Below are positions 55,101 to 63,138 of a stretch of 64,000 bases of DNA, piece by piece. Below the pieces are notes generated by a model. The model saw only the letters and a list, made by a program, of their open reading frames with translations, was not told where the DNA came from and searched no databases. The translations under genes were made by a program, and so were the position numbers. The stretch comes from DAINRZ01 sp964634885 (GTDB lineage: Bacteria; Bacteroidota; Ignavibacteria; Kapaibacteriales; UBA2268), in assembly GCA_964634885.1 (NCBI GenBank), contig CAZWLN010000002.1, forward strand, positions 191,745 through 255,744, in the 5' to 3' direction. Within the stretch, counting starts at the first letter, position 1; the number at the start of each line of letters is the position of its first letter.

Positions 55101-55248
55101 CGATGACCGAAATGAATTTCTTCTCATTGAGCTTCTGGATGATCTCGCTGATTTGCCTTTCCCGTCCAAAAAACAGATGATGCTCGCTGACATCAAAGTT
55201 CCTGATGCCGGGAAAAGGATTGTTTTTCATTTGAGCTAATGCCGTCAT
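52102..55248 (-). CDS. nSTAND1 NTPase - membrane helix - coiled coil - WD40 repeat protein
   Basis: The 1048-residue protein begins with the nSTAND1 hallmark NPFPGIRNFDVSEHHLFFGRE. It has the P-loop GASGSGKSS (50-58) and a Walker B IIIIVDQFEEIFR near ~145-155, then helical winged-helix-type sensor parts (~250-460). One membrane helix (~495-518, TFALFLGTASFISLLLLIMA) is followed by a Gln/Lys-rich coiled coil (~525-650). Seven or so WD40 repeats end it (~685-1020; SCSEDGIVKLWNL, VSSDGTIRQWDL, TSSFDGTIRIWDY, SGSDKTIRFFE). STAND ATPases act as signalling switches or assembly platforms. It is the first gene of the operon and is transcribed away from moxR. An ATG at codon 7 is an alternative start. 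Confidence 0.88.
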   Translation of the reverse strand: MTALAQMKNNPFPGIRNFDVSEHHLFFGRERQISEIIQKLNEKKFISVIGASGSGKSSLIRAGVIPELFNMKDPSRKSEWLEYIIFRPGDNPVENLAIAIHESIRKGQYQNSLTLEEISSMLLSSHHGIIDVFNSFGLDSTKKIIIIVDQFEEIFRYHQARKDVYSKETISRFIELLLNARQDKSFQTYITLIMRSDFIDDCAEYKLLFDLIKEGNYLVPKMNEMELIEAVRKPVMLGNAQIAERLVERLISDVNNEQEQLPILQHALMRTWDFWVSTEASDNPIDITHYEAIGTVNQALSIHGEEIFNTLPNDRSKHITEKIFKALTELGPDGRGVRRPTTLGEISVLANASEDEVVDIVEMFRTDSCAFLMPAPNIMLEPDSVLDISHESIMRIWVRLKEWVEEEMKSAQLYIRLSETSRLYQEGKAGLWVNPELQVALKWQQENKPNKIWATRYDPEFERAVSFLDYSKREFDLSIEHKENQQKRRLRRARTFALFLGTASFISLLLLIMALSLKFKAESSEKNALQKELLAIQESKLAAEEKKKAVIQKRISEQQQQIAEQQKIITEEQKVYAIEQQKIAELNARLAEQQRKLAEAAKIQAIRSRDEAEVQRQEAVAQKKYAEGQKRIADEEKDKAEKSEKNAYRLRMVAIARTMAIQSAKLFGPRKTDLPALLALQSFEFMKKYGGNDNDPNVYEALANVGASKLIYRDHKDAVRDVCVSGKGRLLASCSEDGIVKLWNLLEPGKKSHQNLLTDGYGYHAFRSLAFSSNDIYLAAGTFSGEIVVWNVSVKDPAPVILKGHNGIVNSLKFTKYGNTLISVSSDGTIRQWDLDNGGTTTSKILYRTSDKINTIDMHPQGYGMVVGLESGKILYFKNYQNPANPTELIIDNKPVRSVAFNREGDLLAAGSSSGSLKLWQLNKPGSEPIEFYGHMSWISKIVFIPNSKSFATSSFDGTIRIWDYEMYQQQPIVINDQDCWIYGLATTPGGESLISSGSDKTIRFFETNSALIAQKICRIISRNMAKSEWNEYVGSDIDYEKTCPNLP

Positions 55249-55513
55249 CCTTTAGTCTTCAATTGTCCACCAAACTCTTTACTGTAAACTCTATATATTT
55301 TCTTATCATTGATAATAAGTTTTTCTCCCTAAAATTTTCTTGTTCTTATCTTTTCAAATATCGTCTCAATCTTTATTCTCAAAAATTGACATCAAAAATT
55401 TTCAATAAAAATCAAATGAAATTTATCAAATACCGTTCCACTTTTTCAATTTTTATATTTTATTTTCGTCGTGTAAAAAAATATTTTTTGAAAACTATTA
55501 ATTTTTATAAAAA
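55249..55513. promoter_or_regulatory. Divergent promoter region between the five-gene operon and moxR
   Basis: 265 bp, very AT-rich, separates two divergent starts. It must hold both promoters. No clear ribosome binding site precedes moxR, as is usual for AT-rich Bacteroidota leaders. I could not fix -33/-7 elements with confidence. Confidence 0.45.
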
Positions 55514-56503
55514 ATGAGATCAAACAACACTGACGACATTAAGAAAATTGAGTTATTAGCCGGATCGCTCACCAAAGTAAGAAATGAAATATCAAAAGTA
55601 ATCGTTGGCCAGACCGACATCGTAGAGCAACTGATCATCTCTTTGTTCGCCAAAGGGCACACCTTGCTGATCGGTGTTCCGGGCCTGGCAAAGACACTGC
55701 TGATCAGGACACTGGCACAGGCTCTTGACCTGAAATTCAGCAGGATACAGTTCACTCCTGACCTGATGCCCGGAGACATTACCGGTACGGAGATCATCCA
55801 GGAGAATGTCTCGACGAGGCAGAAGGAATTCAAATTCGTCAAAGGCCCGGTCTTTGCCAACATCATCCTTGCCGACGAGATCAACAGGACGCCTCCCAAG
55901 ACGCAGTCGGCGCTTCTCGAAGCCATGGAGGAACACAAGGTTACCGCAGCAGGTACAACCTATACCCTGGCGGAACCGTTCTTTGTCCTTGCCACCCAGA
56001 ACCCAATCGAACAGGAAGGAACCTATCCACTGCCGGAAGCGCAGCTCGACAGGTTCATGTTCAACATCTGGCTTGACTATCCTTCGATGAACGAAGAAAA
56101 GGAGATTGTTACTTCGACGACGGCAGACTACAGGCCACAAATCGACAAAGTACTCGACGCCGGCGAGATATTGGAATACCAGGACCTTATCAGGCGTATT
56201 CCAGTTGCCGACAACTTAGTGGATTATGCTGTGAAGATTGCCCGAGCGACAAGGCCCGAGTCAACCACTCTCGATTTCGTTAAGGATTTCATCAATTACG
56301 GAGCAGGCCCGCGTGCGTCCCAGTACCTGATACTCGGAGCCAAGTCCCGCGCTGCCATACTCGGGAAATATACACCCGACATGGACGACATTCGAAATGT
56401 AGCGCTTCCTGTCCTCAGGCACAGGATTGTTACGAACTTCAATGCAGAAGCGGAAAATGTCTCCGCCAACGAGATTATCAGAAGGCTGATGGAAAAGATT
56501 TGA
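55514..56503 (+). CDS. MoxR-family AAA+ ATPase
   Basis: The 329-residue AAA+ protein has a Walker A LLIGVPGLAKTLLIRTLAQ, RIQFTPDLMPGDITGTEI, Walker B FANIILADEINRTPPKTQSALLEAMEE, sensor 1 FVLATQNPIEQEGTYPLPEAQLDRFMF and a C-terminal lid ending NEIIRRLMEKI. MoxR ATPases are chaperones that mature protein complexes, usually with DUF58 and VWA partners in the same operon. Those partners are absent here: the next gene runs in the opposite direction, 10 nt away. It is divergent from the five-gene operon, so a link to it is possible but unproven. Confidence 0.95.
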   Translation: MRSNNTDDIKKIELLAGSLTKVRNEISKVIVGQTDIVEQLIISLFAKGHTLLIGVPGLAKTLLIRTLAQALDLKFSRIQFTPDLMPGDITGTEIIQENVSTRQKEFKFVKGPVFANIILADEINRTPPKTQSALLEAMEEHKVTAAGTTYTLAEPFFVLATQNPIEQEGTYPLPEAQLDRFMFNIWLDYPSMNEEKEIVTSTTADYRPQIDKVLDAGEILEYQDLIRRIPVADNLVDYAVKIARATRPESTTLDFVKDFINYGAGPRASQYLILGAKSRAAILGKYTPDMDDIRNVALPVLRHRIVTNFNAEAENVSANEIIRRLMEKI

Positions 56504-56513
56504 CCCTGGTTTG

Positions 56514-58139
56514 TCAGACCGGGAATTCAACCACGACAGTGGTTCCCTCGTTCATGATGCTGTTGATCCTGATGGAGCCGTTAAGGCTTTCAACTGCTTT
56601 CTTTACAATGGTCAGGCCCAGTCCTGTCCCCGATGTGGTATTGACGTTATTGCCCCTGTGAAAAGGCTCGAACAGTTTCAGGTTGTTCTCATCTGTTGGG
56701 ATGCCGATGCCTTTGTCTTCAAACCTGATTTTGCACTGCCTGTCGTGAACGTCGATCGACAGCCTGACTTTTTCCTTCTTGTTGGAGAACTTAATGGAGT
56801 TGGACAAGAGGTTTTGCATTATATAAGTAAATAAAGATATATTACTTCTGACCGGAAGGATATCAGGTTCGTAAGTAAAATCTATGAGTTCCCTGTCAAA
56901 GTTCATTTCTTCGAAGATGCGGTTGGTAAGGTTGACAGCGTCAAACTCTTCGAGATAGACTTTACCTTTGTTCTTTTCAATCTGATCGATCGTCAGCACG
57001 TCTTCCAGCAGTTTTGTCATGGTTCTGACGGCGATCTGAATTTTATCCAGGTGAATCCTGCTTTTTTCCAGCTGGTTGTTTTCCAGTGTCTTGTCGAGAA
57101 GGTAAGTGGACGTATTGATGATTGTCAGCGGTGTCCTGTATTCGTGGGAGATCATGTTGATGAACCTGGTTTTCAGAAAGTTCAACTGCCGTTCGACTTC
57201 ATAGGCTTTGTTGATCTCGTCTTTAGCCTTGATCAGCTCGGATTCCATTCTTTTCCGGACTTCGATCTCTCCCCTCAGTTCGTTCATGGTTTGTTCGAGT
57301 TGTGAAGTACGGTCAAACACAAGTTTTTCCAGTTCTTTATTTATATTGCTTACAAGTTCCTCGTTCTTTTTACGGAGTGTAATGTCCCTTACCAGGCCGA
57401 TCGTGTAGTTGGACATGACTTTGGTGCTCACTTCAACGTAGAAATAGCTGCCGTCTTTTTTCTTCATCCTTCTTTCTTTAATGTAGGAATCCTTGTTCCG
57501 GAACTGGTCATTCTCGGTGTATATTATCTCTTTAATGATTTCGGTCAGGTCTTCGTCCGGTATAAGTTCGGTAATATGTTTCTTCATCATCTCGGTTTTG
57601 GTGTAACCAAGCATGCTGCAGCCGGTTTCATTGACGTCGATGCAGCGTCCCGGGCCGTCAAAGATGAAGATGCCGTCGGAGGCGTTTTCGATTATCGATC
57701 GGAAATTCTGTTCGTTTCTTTTAAGTTCAATTTCTGCCGCTCTGTGCCTTTTATCGCTGAAGTACCTGTCAACAGATGAATTGATTATTCCGGGCAGAAT
57801 GTCAACGAGGTTATTCTCTTTAATAATATAGTCGTAAGCTCCCATTTTCATCATCTCAACCGCAGCCTTCGGGTCAGGGAAGGCAGTCATGACGATGAAC
57901 GGCAGGTCATTCCTGAGAACATGTAATTCCCCGAGTAAGTCTTTGGCCGTCATGTCCGGCAGGTTGTAGTCGATGAGCAATAAAGCCTCATCGATGGTGG
58001 CGGACTGGGCAAGGAAGCTCCGGGCGTTTTCATAGAAAAGCATTTCAAAAGGAGTGTTTGACATAATTCTTCTGATGATCTCCCTGCACTCAGGGTCATC
58101 TTCAATCACCGCCAGTTTAATGTAAGTAATAGTATCCAA
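56514..58139 (-). CDS. Receiver-PAS-histidine kinase hybrid
   Basis: The 541-residue protein starts with a receiver domain (acceptor Asp57 in LLLIDYNLPDMTAKDL; VMTAFPDPKAAVEMMKMGAYDYIIKE). A PAS domain follows (~145-255, NFRSIIENASDGIFIFDGPG ... TIGLVRDIT), then a coiled coil, a HisKA domain with His332 in ISHEYRTPLTIINTSTYLL, and an ATPase domain with NLLSNSIKFSNKKE, DKGIGIP and TSGTGLGLTIVKKAVE. A receiver at the N-terminus lets an upstream kinase control this one. No membrane segment is seen. It begins 5 nt after the mtnA stop, so the two genes are probably co-transcribed. Confidence 0.95.
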   Translation of the reverse strand: MDTITYIKLAVIEDDPECREIIRRIMSNTPFEMLFYENARSFLAQSATIDEALLLIDYNLPDMTAKDLLGELHVLRNDLPFIVMTAFPDPKAAVEMMKMGAYDYIIKENNLVDILPGIINSSVDRYFSDKRHRAAEIELKRNEQNFRSIIENASDGIFIFDGPGRCIDVNETGCSMLGYTKTEMMKKHITELIPDEDLTEIIKEIIYTENDQFRNKDSYIKERRMKKKDGSYFYVEVSTKVMSNYTIGLVRDITLRKKNEELVSNINKELEKLVFDRTSQLEQTMNELRGEIEVRKRMESELIKAKDEINKAYEVERQLNFLKTRFINMISHEYRTPLTIINTSTYLLDKTLENNQLEKSRIHLDKIQIAVRTMTKLLEDVLTIDQIEKNKGKVYLEEFDAVNLTNRIFEEMNFDRELIDFTYEPDILPVRSNISLFTYIMQNLLSNSIKFSNKKEKVRLSIDVHDRQCKIRFEDKGIGIPTDENNLKLFEPFHRGNNVNTTSGTGLGLTIVKKAVESLNGSIRINSIMNEGTTVVVEFPV

Positions 58140-58144
58140 TTTGC

Positions 58145-59254
58145 TTACTTTCTATAATATTTATTAAGAAATAAAATCTCAATATTTTCTTTATCGGCAT
58201 TTATTATTCCTTTTTCAGTAATCAGTCCTGAAACGAGCCTGGAAGGCGTCACATCGAAACCCCAGTTTGCAGCCCTTGTCCCGAAAGGCGCTGTCCTGGC
58301 CTTTACAAGCCTGTTGTCGAGGTAGCCTTCTGTGTACAACACCTCGTCTTCGTGCCTCTGTTCGATGGCGATATCTTTTCCTTCGGCAATAGTTGCGTCT
58401 ATCGATGAAACAGGCAGGGCAACATAGAAAGGTATGTCGTTGTCCCTGGCGGCAAGAGCTTTCAGGTAAGTGCCGGTTTTGTTGGCAACATCGCCGTTGA
58501 GCGCTGTCCTGTCGCTTCCGACGATGACGAGGTCCACCATGCCGTTCTGCATCAGATGGCCTCCGGCATTGTCCACAATTATGGTATTATCGACTCCGTG
58601 GTTTGTAAGTTCCCATGCAGTCAGGCGTGCACCCTGGTTCCTGGGCCTCGTTTCGTCCACCCAGACATGCAGGCCGATGCCTTTGTCGAAAGCACTGTAG
58701 ATTGGTGCGGTTGCAGTTCCGTAATCAACCGTGGCCAGCCAGCCTGCGTTACAATGGGTAAGGATATTGACAGTAGCACCGTTTTTTCTGCGGCTGACAG
58801 CCCTAATCAGCTCGCAGCCGTATTCACCGATCTTCCTGCAGTTTTCAACGTCTTCCTCAGCAGTTTTCCTGGCATAATCCAGCGCTGCTTTCCGTTTCTC
58901 ACCGACATCGTCAAACCTTGCCATGGCTTCGAGAGAACCCTTAACAGCCCAGGACAGGTTTACTGCCGTAGGCCTGGTGCAGTTGAGCCTTGCAGCCGCT
59001 TCATTCATGATGGGGGTGAATCCCTCTTCGGGGCTGTGTACTGCATAGCAATACATTGCATAGGCAGCGGCGACTCCGATCAACGGAGCGCCCCTGACCT
59101 GCATTTCATTAATTGCAAAGATAAAATCATTCGGTTCCTTCAGTTCTGCAATCCGGAACTCGAAAGGCAACAGGCGCTGGTCAATTATTTCAATTGTTCC
59201 GCTGTTCTTCCGGCTTTCCCAAATCGTTCTGTAAGGTACCTTGTTAATATTCAT
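58145..59254 (-). CDS. mtnA: S-methyl-5-thioribose-1-phosphate isomerase
   Basis: MtnA isomerises methylthioribose-1-phosphate to methylthioribulose-1-phosphate in methionine salvage. The 369-residue protein has the usual blocks QVRGAPLIGVAAAYAMY, RPTAVNLSWAV, ILTHCNAGWLATVDYGTATAPI (catalytic Cys), VWVDETRPRNQGARLTAWEL and VIVGSDRTALNGDVANKTGTY (catalytic Asp). Other salvage genes are not in the window. It lies 72 nt after the aspartase fusion gene and 5 nt before the hybrid kinase. It may instead serve other aldose isomerisation in organisms lacking full salvage, as known for some eIF2B-like homologues, but the motifs favour MtnA. Confidence 0.93.
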   Translation of the reverse strand: MNINKVPYRTIWESRKNSGTIEIIDQRLLPFEFRIAELKEPNDFIFAINEMQVRGAPLIGVAAAYAMYCYAVHSPEEGFTPIMNEAAARLNCTRPTAVNLSWAVKGSLEAMARFDDVGEKRKAALDYARKTAEEDVENCRKIGEYGCELIRAVSRRKNGATVNILTHCNAGWLATVDYGTATAPIYSAFDKGIGLHVWVDETRPRNQGARLTAWELTNHGVDNTIIVDNAGGHLMQNGMVDLVIVGSDRTALNGDVANKTGTYLKALAARDNDIPFYVALPVSSIDATIAEGKDIAIEQRHEDEVLYTEGYLDNRLVKARTAPFGTRAANWGFDVTPSRLVSGLITEKGIINADKENIEILFLNKYYRK

Positions 59255-59326
59255 TTTTTATTTGGCAAATTTACATTCAATATTTCTATTGATAATACAT
59301 TGAGAAAAAATTGTGCCAAAAAAAAA

Positions 59327-61186
59327 TTACAGATTACTTACCATGTTTTCCGGCTTGAGAAGCTCGTCGAGTTTCTCCTGAGTCAGGAGTCCTCTTTCAA
59401 GCACAAGTTCATAGATGCCTCTGTCTTTTTCGAGGGCTTCTTTTGCCAGAGAGGAGCACACTTCGTAACCGAGTACCGGGTTGAGTGCAGTAACGAGGCC
59501 GATGCTTCTTTCCACCAGCTTCCTGCACCTGTCCACGTTGGCTTCGATGCCGTCGATGCACCTGTATTTCAGTGTTGCCATTCCGTTTTTCAGCATTTCG
59601 ATGGACTCGAAGATGCTCTGTGCAATTATCGGCTCCATTACATTCAGTTCCAACTGTCCGGCTTCGGCAGCCATCGTTACCGTCAGGTCGTTGCCGATGA
59701 CTTTGAAAGCAATCTGGTTTACAACTTCGGGAATGACGGGGTTGACTTTTCCGGGCATGATGGAGGAACCGGGCTGCATCTTCGGCAGGTTGATCTCATA
59801 GAACCCGGTACGGGGGCCTGAGCTGAGCAGCCTCAGGTCGTTGCATATCTTCGAGAGTTTCACTGCCAGCCTTTTTACGGCGGAGGAATACATGATGAAA
59901 GCGCCGGTGTCCTGTGTTTCTTCGATGAGGTCTTTTGCGAGCCTCAGCGGCAGGCCGGTAATGTCCGAAAGGTATTTTGTTACTTTATCGGCGTAGCCCG
60001 GTACGGCGTTAAGGCCGGTACCGATTGCAGTGCCGCCCATGTTGATTGAGTAGAAAAGCTTGGCATTGTCGCTCAGCCTGGCAACTTCGCCTTCGAGGGT
60101 AGCAGCATAGGCGCCGAATTCCTGTCCCATTGTCATTGGAACCGCGTCCTGTAACTGTGTCCTGCCCATTTTCAGGACATCGGCGAATTCTTTGGCTTTG
60201 TTTTTGAAAGATTTGATTAGTTCTTTCAGTACAGTGATCAGTTTTTCATTGCTGTAAACAAAGGCAATCTTCAAAGCCGTGGGGTAAGCGTCGTTGGTCG
60301 ATTGGGACAGGTTGACGTGGTTGTTAGGATGGCAGTAATCATAGTTGCCTTTCTCATAGCCCAGCAGTTCGAGTGCACGGTTTGCAATAACTTCATTGGC
60401 GTTCATGTTTGTAGAAGTACCGGCGCCGCCCTGGATCATATCCACAACGAAGTGGGTGTGCATCTTTCCTTCAACAACTTCTTCGCAAGCTTCGACGATG
60501 GCGTCGGCGACCGGCTTTTCGAGTATATCAAGGTCGGCATTGGCTTTAGCGGCAGCCATTTTTACTTGTGCAAGGGCAATAATGAGGTCGGGAAAGTGGC
60601 TTATTGAGATGCCGCTGATATTGAAGTTCTCCTGGGCTCTGAGTGTCTGTACACCGTAATAGAATTCGAACGGTACTTCCCTGTCGCCGAGCAGGTCGTG
60701 TTCCAGTCTTGTCCTGCCTGATATATACTGTGCAGCGGCATTGACGACCTGGTTGGTGGTCTGGCGCATTCTTCTGGATATGACGCTGGCTACTTCAGAG
60801 AGAATCTTCTCGGAAAGCAGGGGGTTAGCTTTCATGACTTCGTGGAAATCGTCCCTCGAGATAAGGATTACGACCGAGTCCGTTACTGCCCGGGCCGATG
60901 TGGAATGAGGATAGCTGTCCATCAGTGCACCTTCGCCGAGAAAATCATAGTCCCTGAAATATGTCAGGCTTTTAAATTCTCCGTAGGTGCTGTATTTAAA
61001 CAGTTCCACCTTCCCTGTGTAGATTATAAAGAGATTCTTACGTTCAGTATTCTGCTCGAAAAGGAAGCTGTCCTTATGATAGGTCTTCACTTTTACTTTG
61101 TCGATTATCAGCGACAATTCATCTTCGTTGAGTTCCCTGAAGAGAACTATTTTCGTCAAAAACCGTTCCAAATCTTTTCTTTCCAT
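59327..61186 (-). CDS. aspA: Cyclic-nucleotide-binding domain fused to aspartate ammonia-lyase
   Basis: Residues ~1-140 form a CRP-type cyclic-nucleotide-binding domain (FRELNEDELSLIIDKVKV, KDSFLFEQNTERKNLFIIYTGKVELF, FLGEGALMDSYPHSTSARAV). Residues ~155-619 are a complete aspartase/fumarase-fold enzyme (TRLEHDLLGDREVPFEFYYG, GGAGTSTNMNANEVIANRALELLG, TQLQDAVPMTMGQEF, and the signature GSSIMPGKVNPVIPE near 472-487). Aspartase deaminates L-aspartate to fumarate and ammonia. The 465-residue enzyme part equals a free-standing AspA. No helix-turn-helix is present, so the N-terminal domain probably regulates the enzyme. TNMNANEVIANRALELLG supports aspartase over fumarase, but the fumarase alternative remains. 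Confidence 0.93.
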   Translation of the reverse strand: MERKDLERFLTKIVLFRELNEDELSLIIDKVKVKTYHKDSFLFEQNTERKNLFIIYTGKVELFKYSTYGEFKSLTYFRDYDFLGEGALMDSYPHSTSARAVTDSVVILISRDDFHEVMKANPLLSEKILSEVASVISRRMRQTTNQVVNAAAQYISGRTRLEHDLLGDREVPFEFYYGVQTLRAQENFNISGISISHFPDLIIALAQVKMAAAKANADLDILEKPVADAIVEACEEVVEGKMHTHFVVDMIQGGAGTSTNMNANEVIANRALELLGYEKGNYDYCHPNNHVNLSQSTNDAYPTALKIAFVYSNEKLITVLKELIKSFKNKAKEFADVLKMGRTQLQDAVPMTMGQEFGAYAATLEGEVARLSDNAKLFYSINMGGTAIGTGLNAVPGYADKVTKYLSDITGLPLRLAKDLIEETQDTGAFIMYSSAVKRLAVKLSKICNDLRLLSSGPRTGFYEINLPKMQPGSSIMPGKVNPVIPEVVNQIAFKVIGNDLTVTMAAEAGQLELNVMEPIIAQSIFESIEMLKNGMATLKYRCIDGIEANVDRCRKLVERSIGLVTALNPVLGYEVCSSLAKEALEKDRGIYELVLERGLLTQEKLDELLKPENMVSNL

Positions 61187-61215
61187 AACTTCACCTCATC
61201 ATAGATTTATTATTG

Positions 61216-62934
61216 TTATATCGTAATACCTTTGGGGCGTTCATACTTTTTTACTCCAAAGAGTATGTAATTTTTTTCCATATTTATCGGCATCCTTGTT
61301 TGAATTATATCCTTTACAATTTTTCCAGCAAGTTTCCTGTCGTCGGGGAGGTAATATACCAGGGGCATATCAGGGTAATCGTCAATTCTTCTTAGTGCCT
61401 TAATTTCGAATCCGTTCCCCGGCAGCGAAACGGGGTAATAGCGGTTGTTACTGTCCCTGTCGCTCATTGTGTTGCCGGTGTACCACGCAAGTTGCGGATT
61501 GAGCGAATCAGCCGGTGTGTGCATGTGGTACAGATAGACGAAGCCGCCTTTATTATAGAGCGTCAGGAAACCGGCTGTTGCTTTGGCGCCTTGTGCCGAG
61601 GCGGGGTCCGGGGATGTATTTATTAAAACAATCCTGAAAAAAAGAATGGACAGGATAATCAGCGGTAACTTCCATTCGATTGAGGGCAGCACCTTCTTTA
61701 TGGAATCTGTAGGTAGCATGAATGAGAATACTATTATTAAACAGCACAGCAGGATGAAGCCTACGGCCGGGTTGGAGAGACTGCCTGAAAGGATATGCCT
61801 GACATCCTGCCTGAGGGCGAATGACGCAGACCAGGCTAAGGCCGCAGCAATCGAAAGCAGCAAGAAGAAGCGCAGCCTGTCTGAACTGATTATTTCTTTT
61901 CTTTTGTCGTAAACGGCCAGTGTTAACAGTGTAAGGGAAGGCAGCAGATAGCAGGTATAATGCAGGAGTTTTGTTACAGACAGTGAGAACATCAGGAAAA
62001 CACCTGCAAACCATATTAAGCTTGTGTGGAAGATATAGCTACGGACGCTGTCGTCATAAAGCCTGAATTTGCGCCTGACCGCAATTATAGCCACAGCAGC
62101 CATTGTTACAAGAAACAACGGGTTTGATATTATCAGTTGATTGAAGTAGTACATGAAGCCGAGGGATTTCGTGTTGCCTTCCACAGCAGAGAAGATATGC
62201 GGTACGAGTAATGCGCCTGAAAAAGCGCTGCCGTGTTCAACAGCCATATATATATACCATGAAGAAGCAACAGCAAGGCCGGCAAGGGCAAACAGGGCGA
62301 AGTACTGCTTCTGTTTCCTGTAACCCTTTTGTGTAAAGAGCATTGCTACAAACAACAAGGGCAGCAATGACTTGACAATCTTTGTCATCAACCCTCCGGC
62401 AAATCCGAGCATAAACATCGCAGCCCAGAAAATTATGGCCCGACGACTTTCGGCTTCCATGCCACGGATTGTGGAATAGAAACACAGAAGTATGAACGCA
62501 GTCAGAGGGATGTCTGTCATGCCCTGCCTGGAAAATGAATTCCAGGCCAGTGAAACAAAGAGCAGTAAGGGGGCTGCAAGCCACAGATCCCGCCCGACGA
62601 TGCGTTTGGCTGTCAAAGCAATCAGGAGGAAAGACAAGGCTGAACAGATGACCGAAAACAGTCTCAGGGAGAATTCGTTCTCACCGAAGAGGCTCATTGA
62701 GGCTGATACTGCCCAGACAGTAAGGGGAGGATAGGTAGAGGAATACAATCCGCCAAGAGAGTATGCTGTCTGATCGACGAACGAATCATCGAAGTGTAAT
62801 ATACTCTTTGCTCGAACGGCATACAATCCCTCATCCCAAGGCTGTACCTCGTTTGTCCCCAGTTGGACCAACAAGATGAAAGTCAGGAACAGGATGACGG
62901 TAACGACCGAATTATCTGTCAGCTTTGCTTTCAT
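61216..62934 (-). CDS. GT39/ArnT-like membrane glycosyltransferase
   Basis: The 572-residue protein is a GT-C transferase of the PMT_2/ArnT type. The first periplasmic loop carries the likely catalytic Asp in VQPWDEGLYAVRAKSIL, and LGGLYSSTYPPLTVWAV follows. About eleven to twelve membrane helices span residues ~10-430. A C-terminal periplasmic domain (~440-560; HMHTPADSLNPQLAWYTG) is typical. Such enzymes transfer sugars from polyprenyl-phosphate donors to lipid A, proteins or cell-wall glycans. The donor and acceptor are not readable. It precedes the aspartase fusion by 29 nt and heads that cluster. Confidence 0.87.
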   Translation of the reverse strand: MKAKLTDNSVVTVILFLTFILLVQLGTNEVQPWDEGLYAVRAKSILHFDDSFVDQTAYSLGGLYSSTYPPLTVWAVSASMSLFGENEFSLRLFSVICSALSFLLIALTAKRIVGRDLWLAAPLLLFVSLAWNSFSRQGMTDIPLTAFILLCFYSTIRGMEAESRRAIIFWAAMFMLGFAGGLMTKIVKSLLPLLFVAMLFTQKGYRKQKQYFALFALAGLAVASSWYIYMAVEHGSAFSGALLVPHIFSAVEGNTKSLGFMYYFNQLIISNPLFLVTMAAVAIIAVRRKFRLYDDSVRSYIFHTSLIWFAGVFLMFSLSVTKLLHYTCYLLPSLTLLTLAVYDKRKEIISSDRLRFFLLLSIAAALAWSASFALRQDVRHILSGSLSNPAVGFILLCCLIIVFSFMLPTDSIKKVLPSIEWKLPLIILSILFFRIVLINTSPDPASAQGAKATAGFLTLYNKGGFVYLYHMHTPADSLNPQLAWYTGNTMSDRDSNNRYYPVSLPGNGFEIKALRRIDDYPDMPLVYYLPDDRKLAGKIVKDIIQTRMPINMEKNYILFGVKKYERPKGITI

Positions 62935-63138
62935 AATCTATTTTTCAAAACACTTCCCATATTAAAAACAAATTTAATTTTTTTAAATTAAAAAATGCAA
63001 TTCTTTACAAATATTTTACAAATAAAGGTATAAGATTTTTGTTCGTTTACATAAAATCCTATGAACCGGAACTTTTTCTTGCCCTTTTATCATTAGAGAG
63101 CTATATTTGAATATTAATATTTATCAATGAGGAATTGA

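Noticed and set aside
58556..59821. A 421-codon open frame opposite mtnA and the aspartase gene
   Set aside because: It spans two well-supported genes on the other strand and has no recognisable domain.
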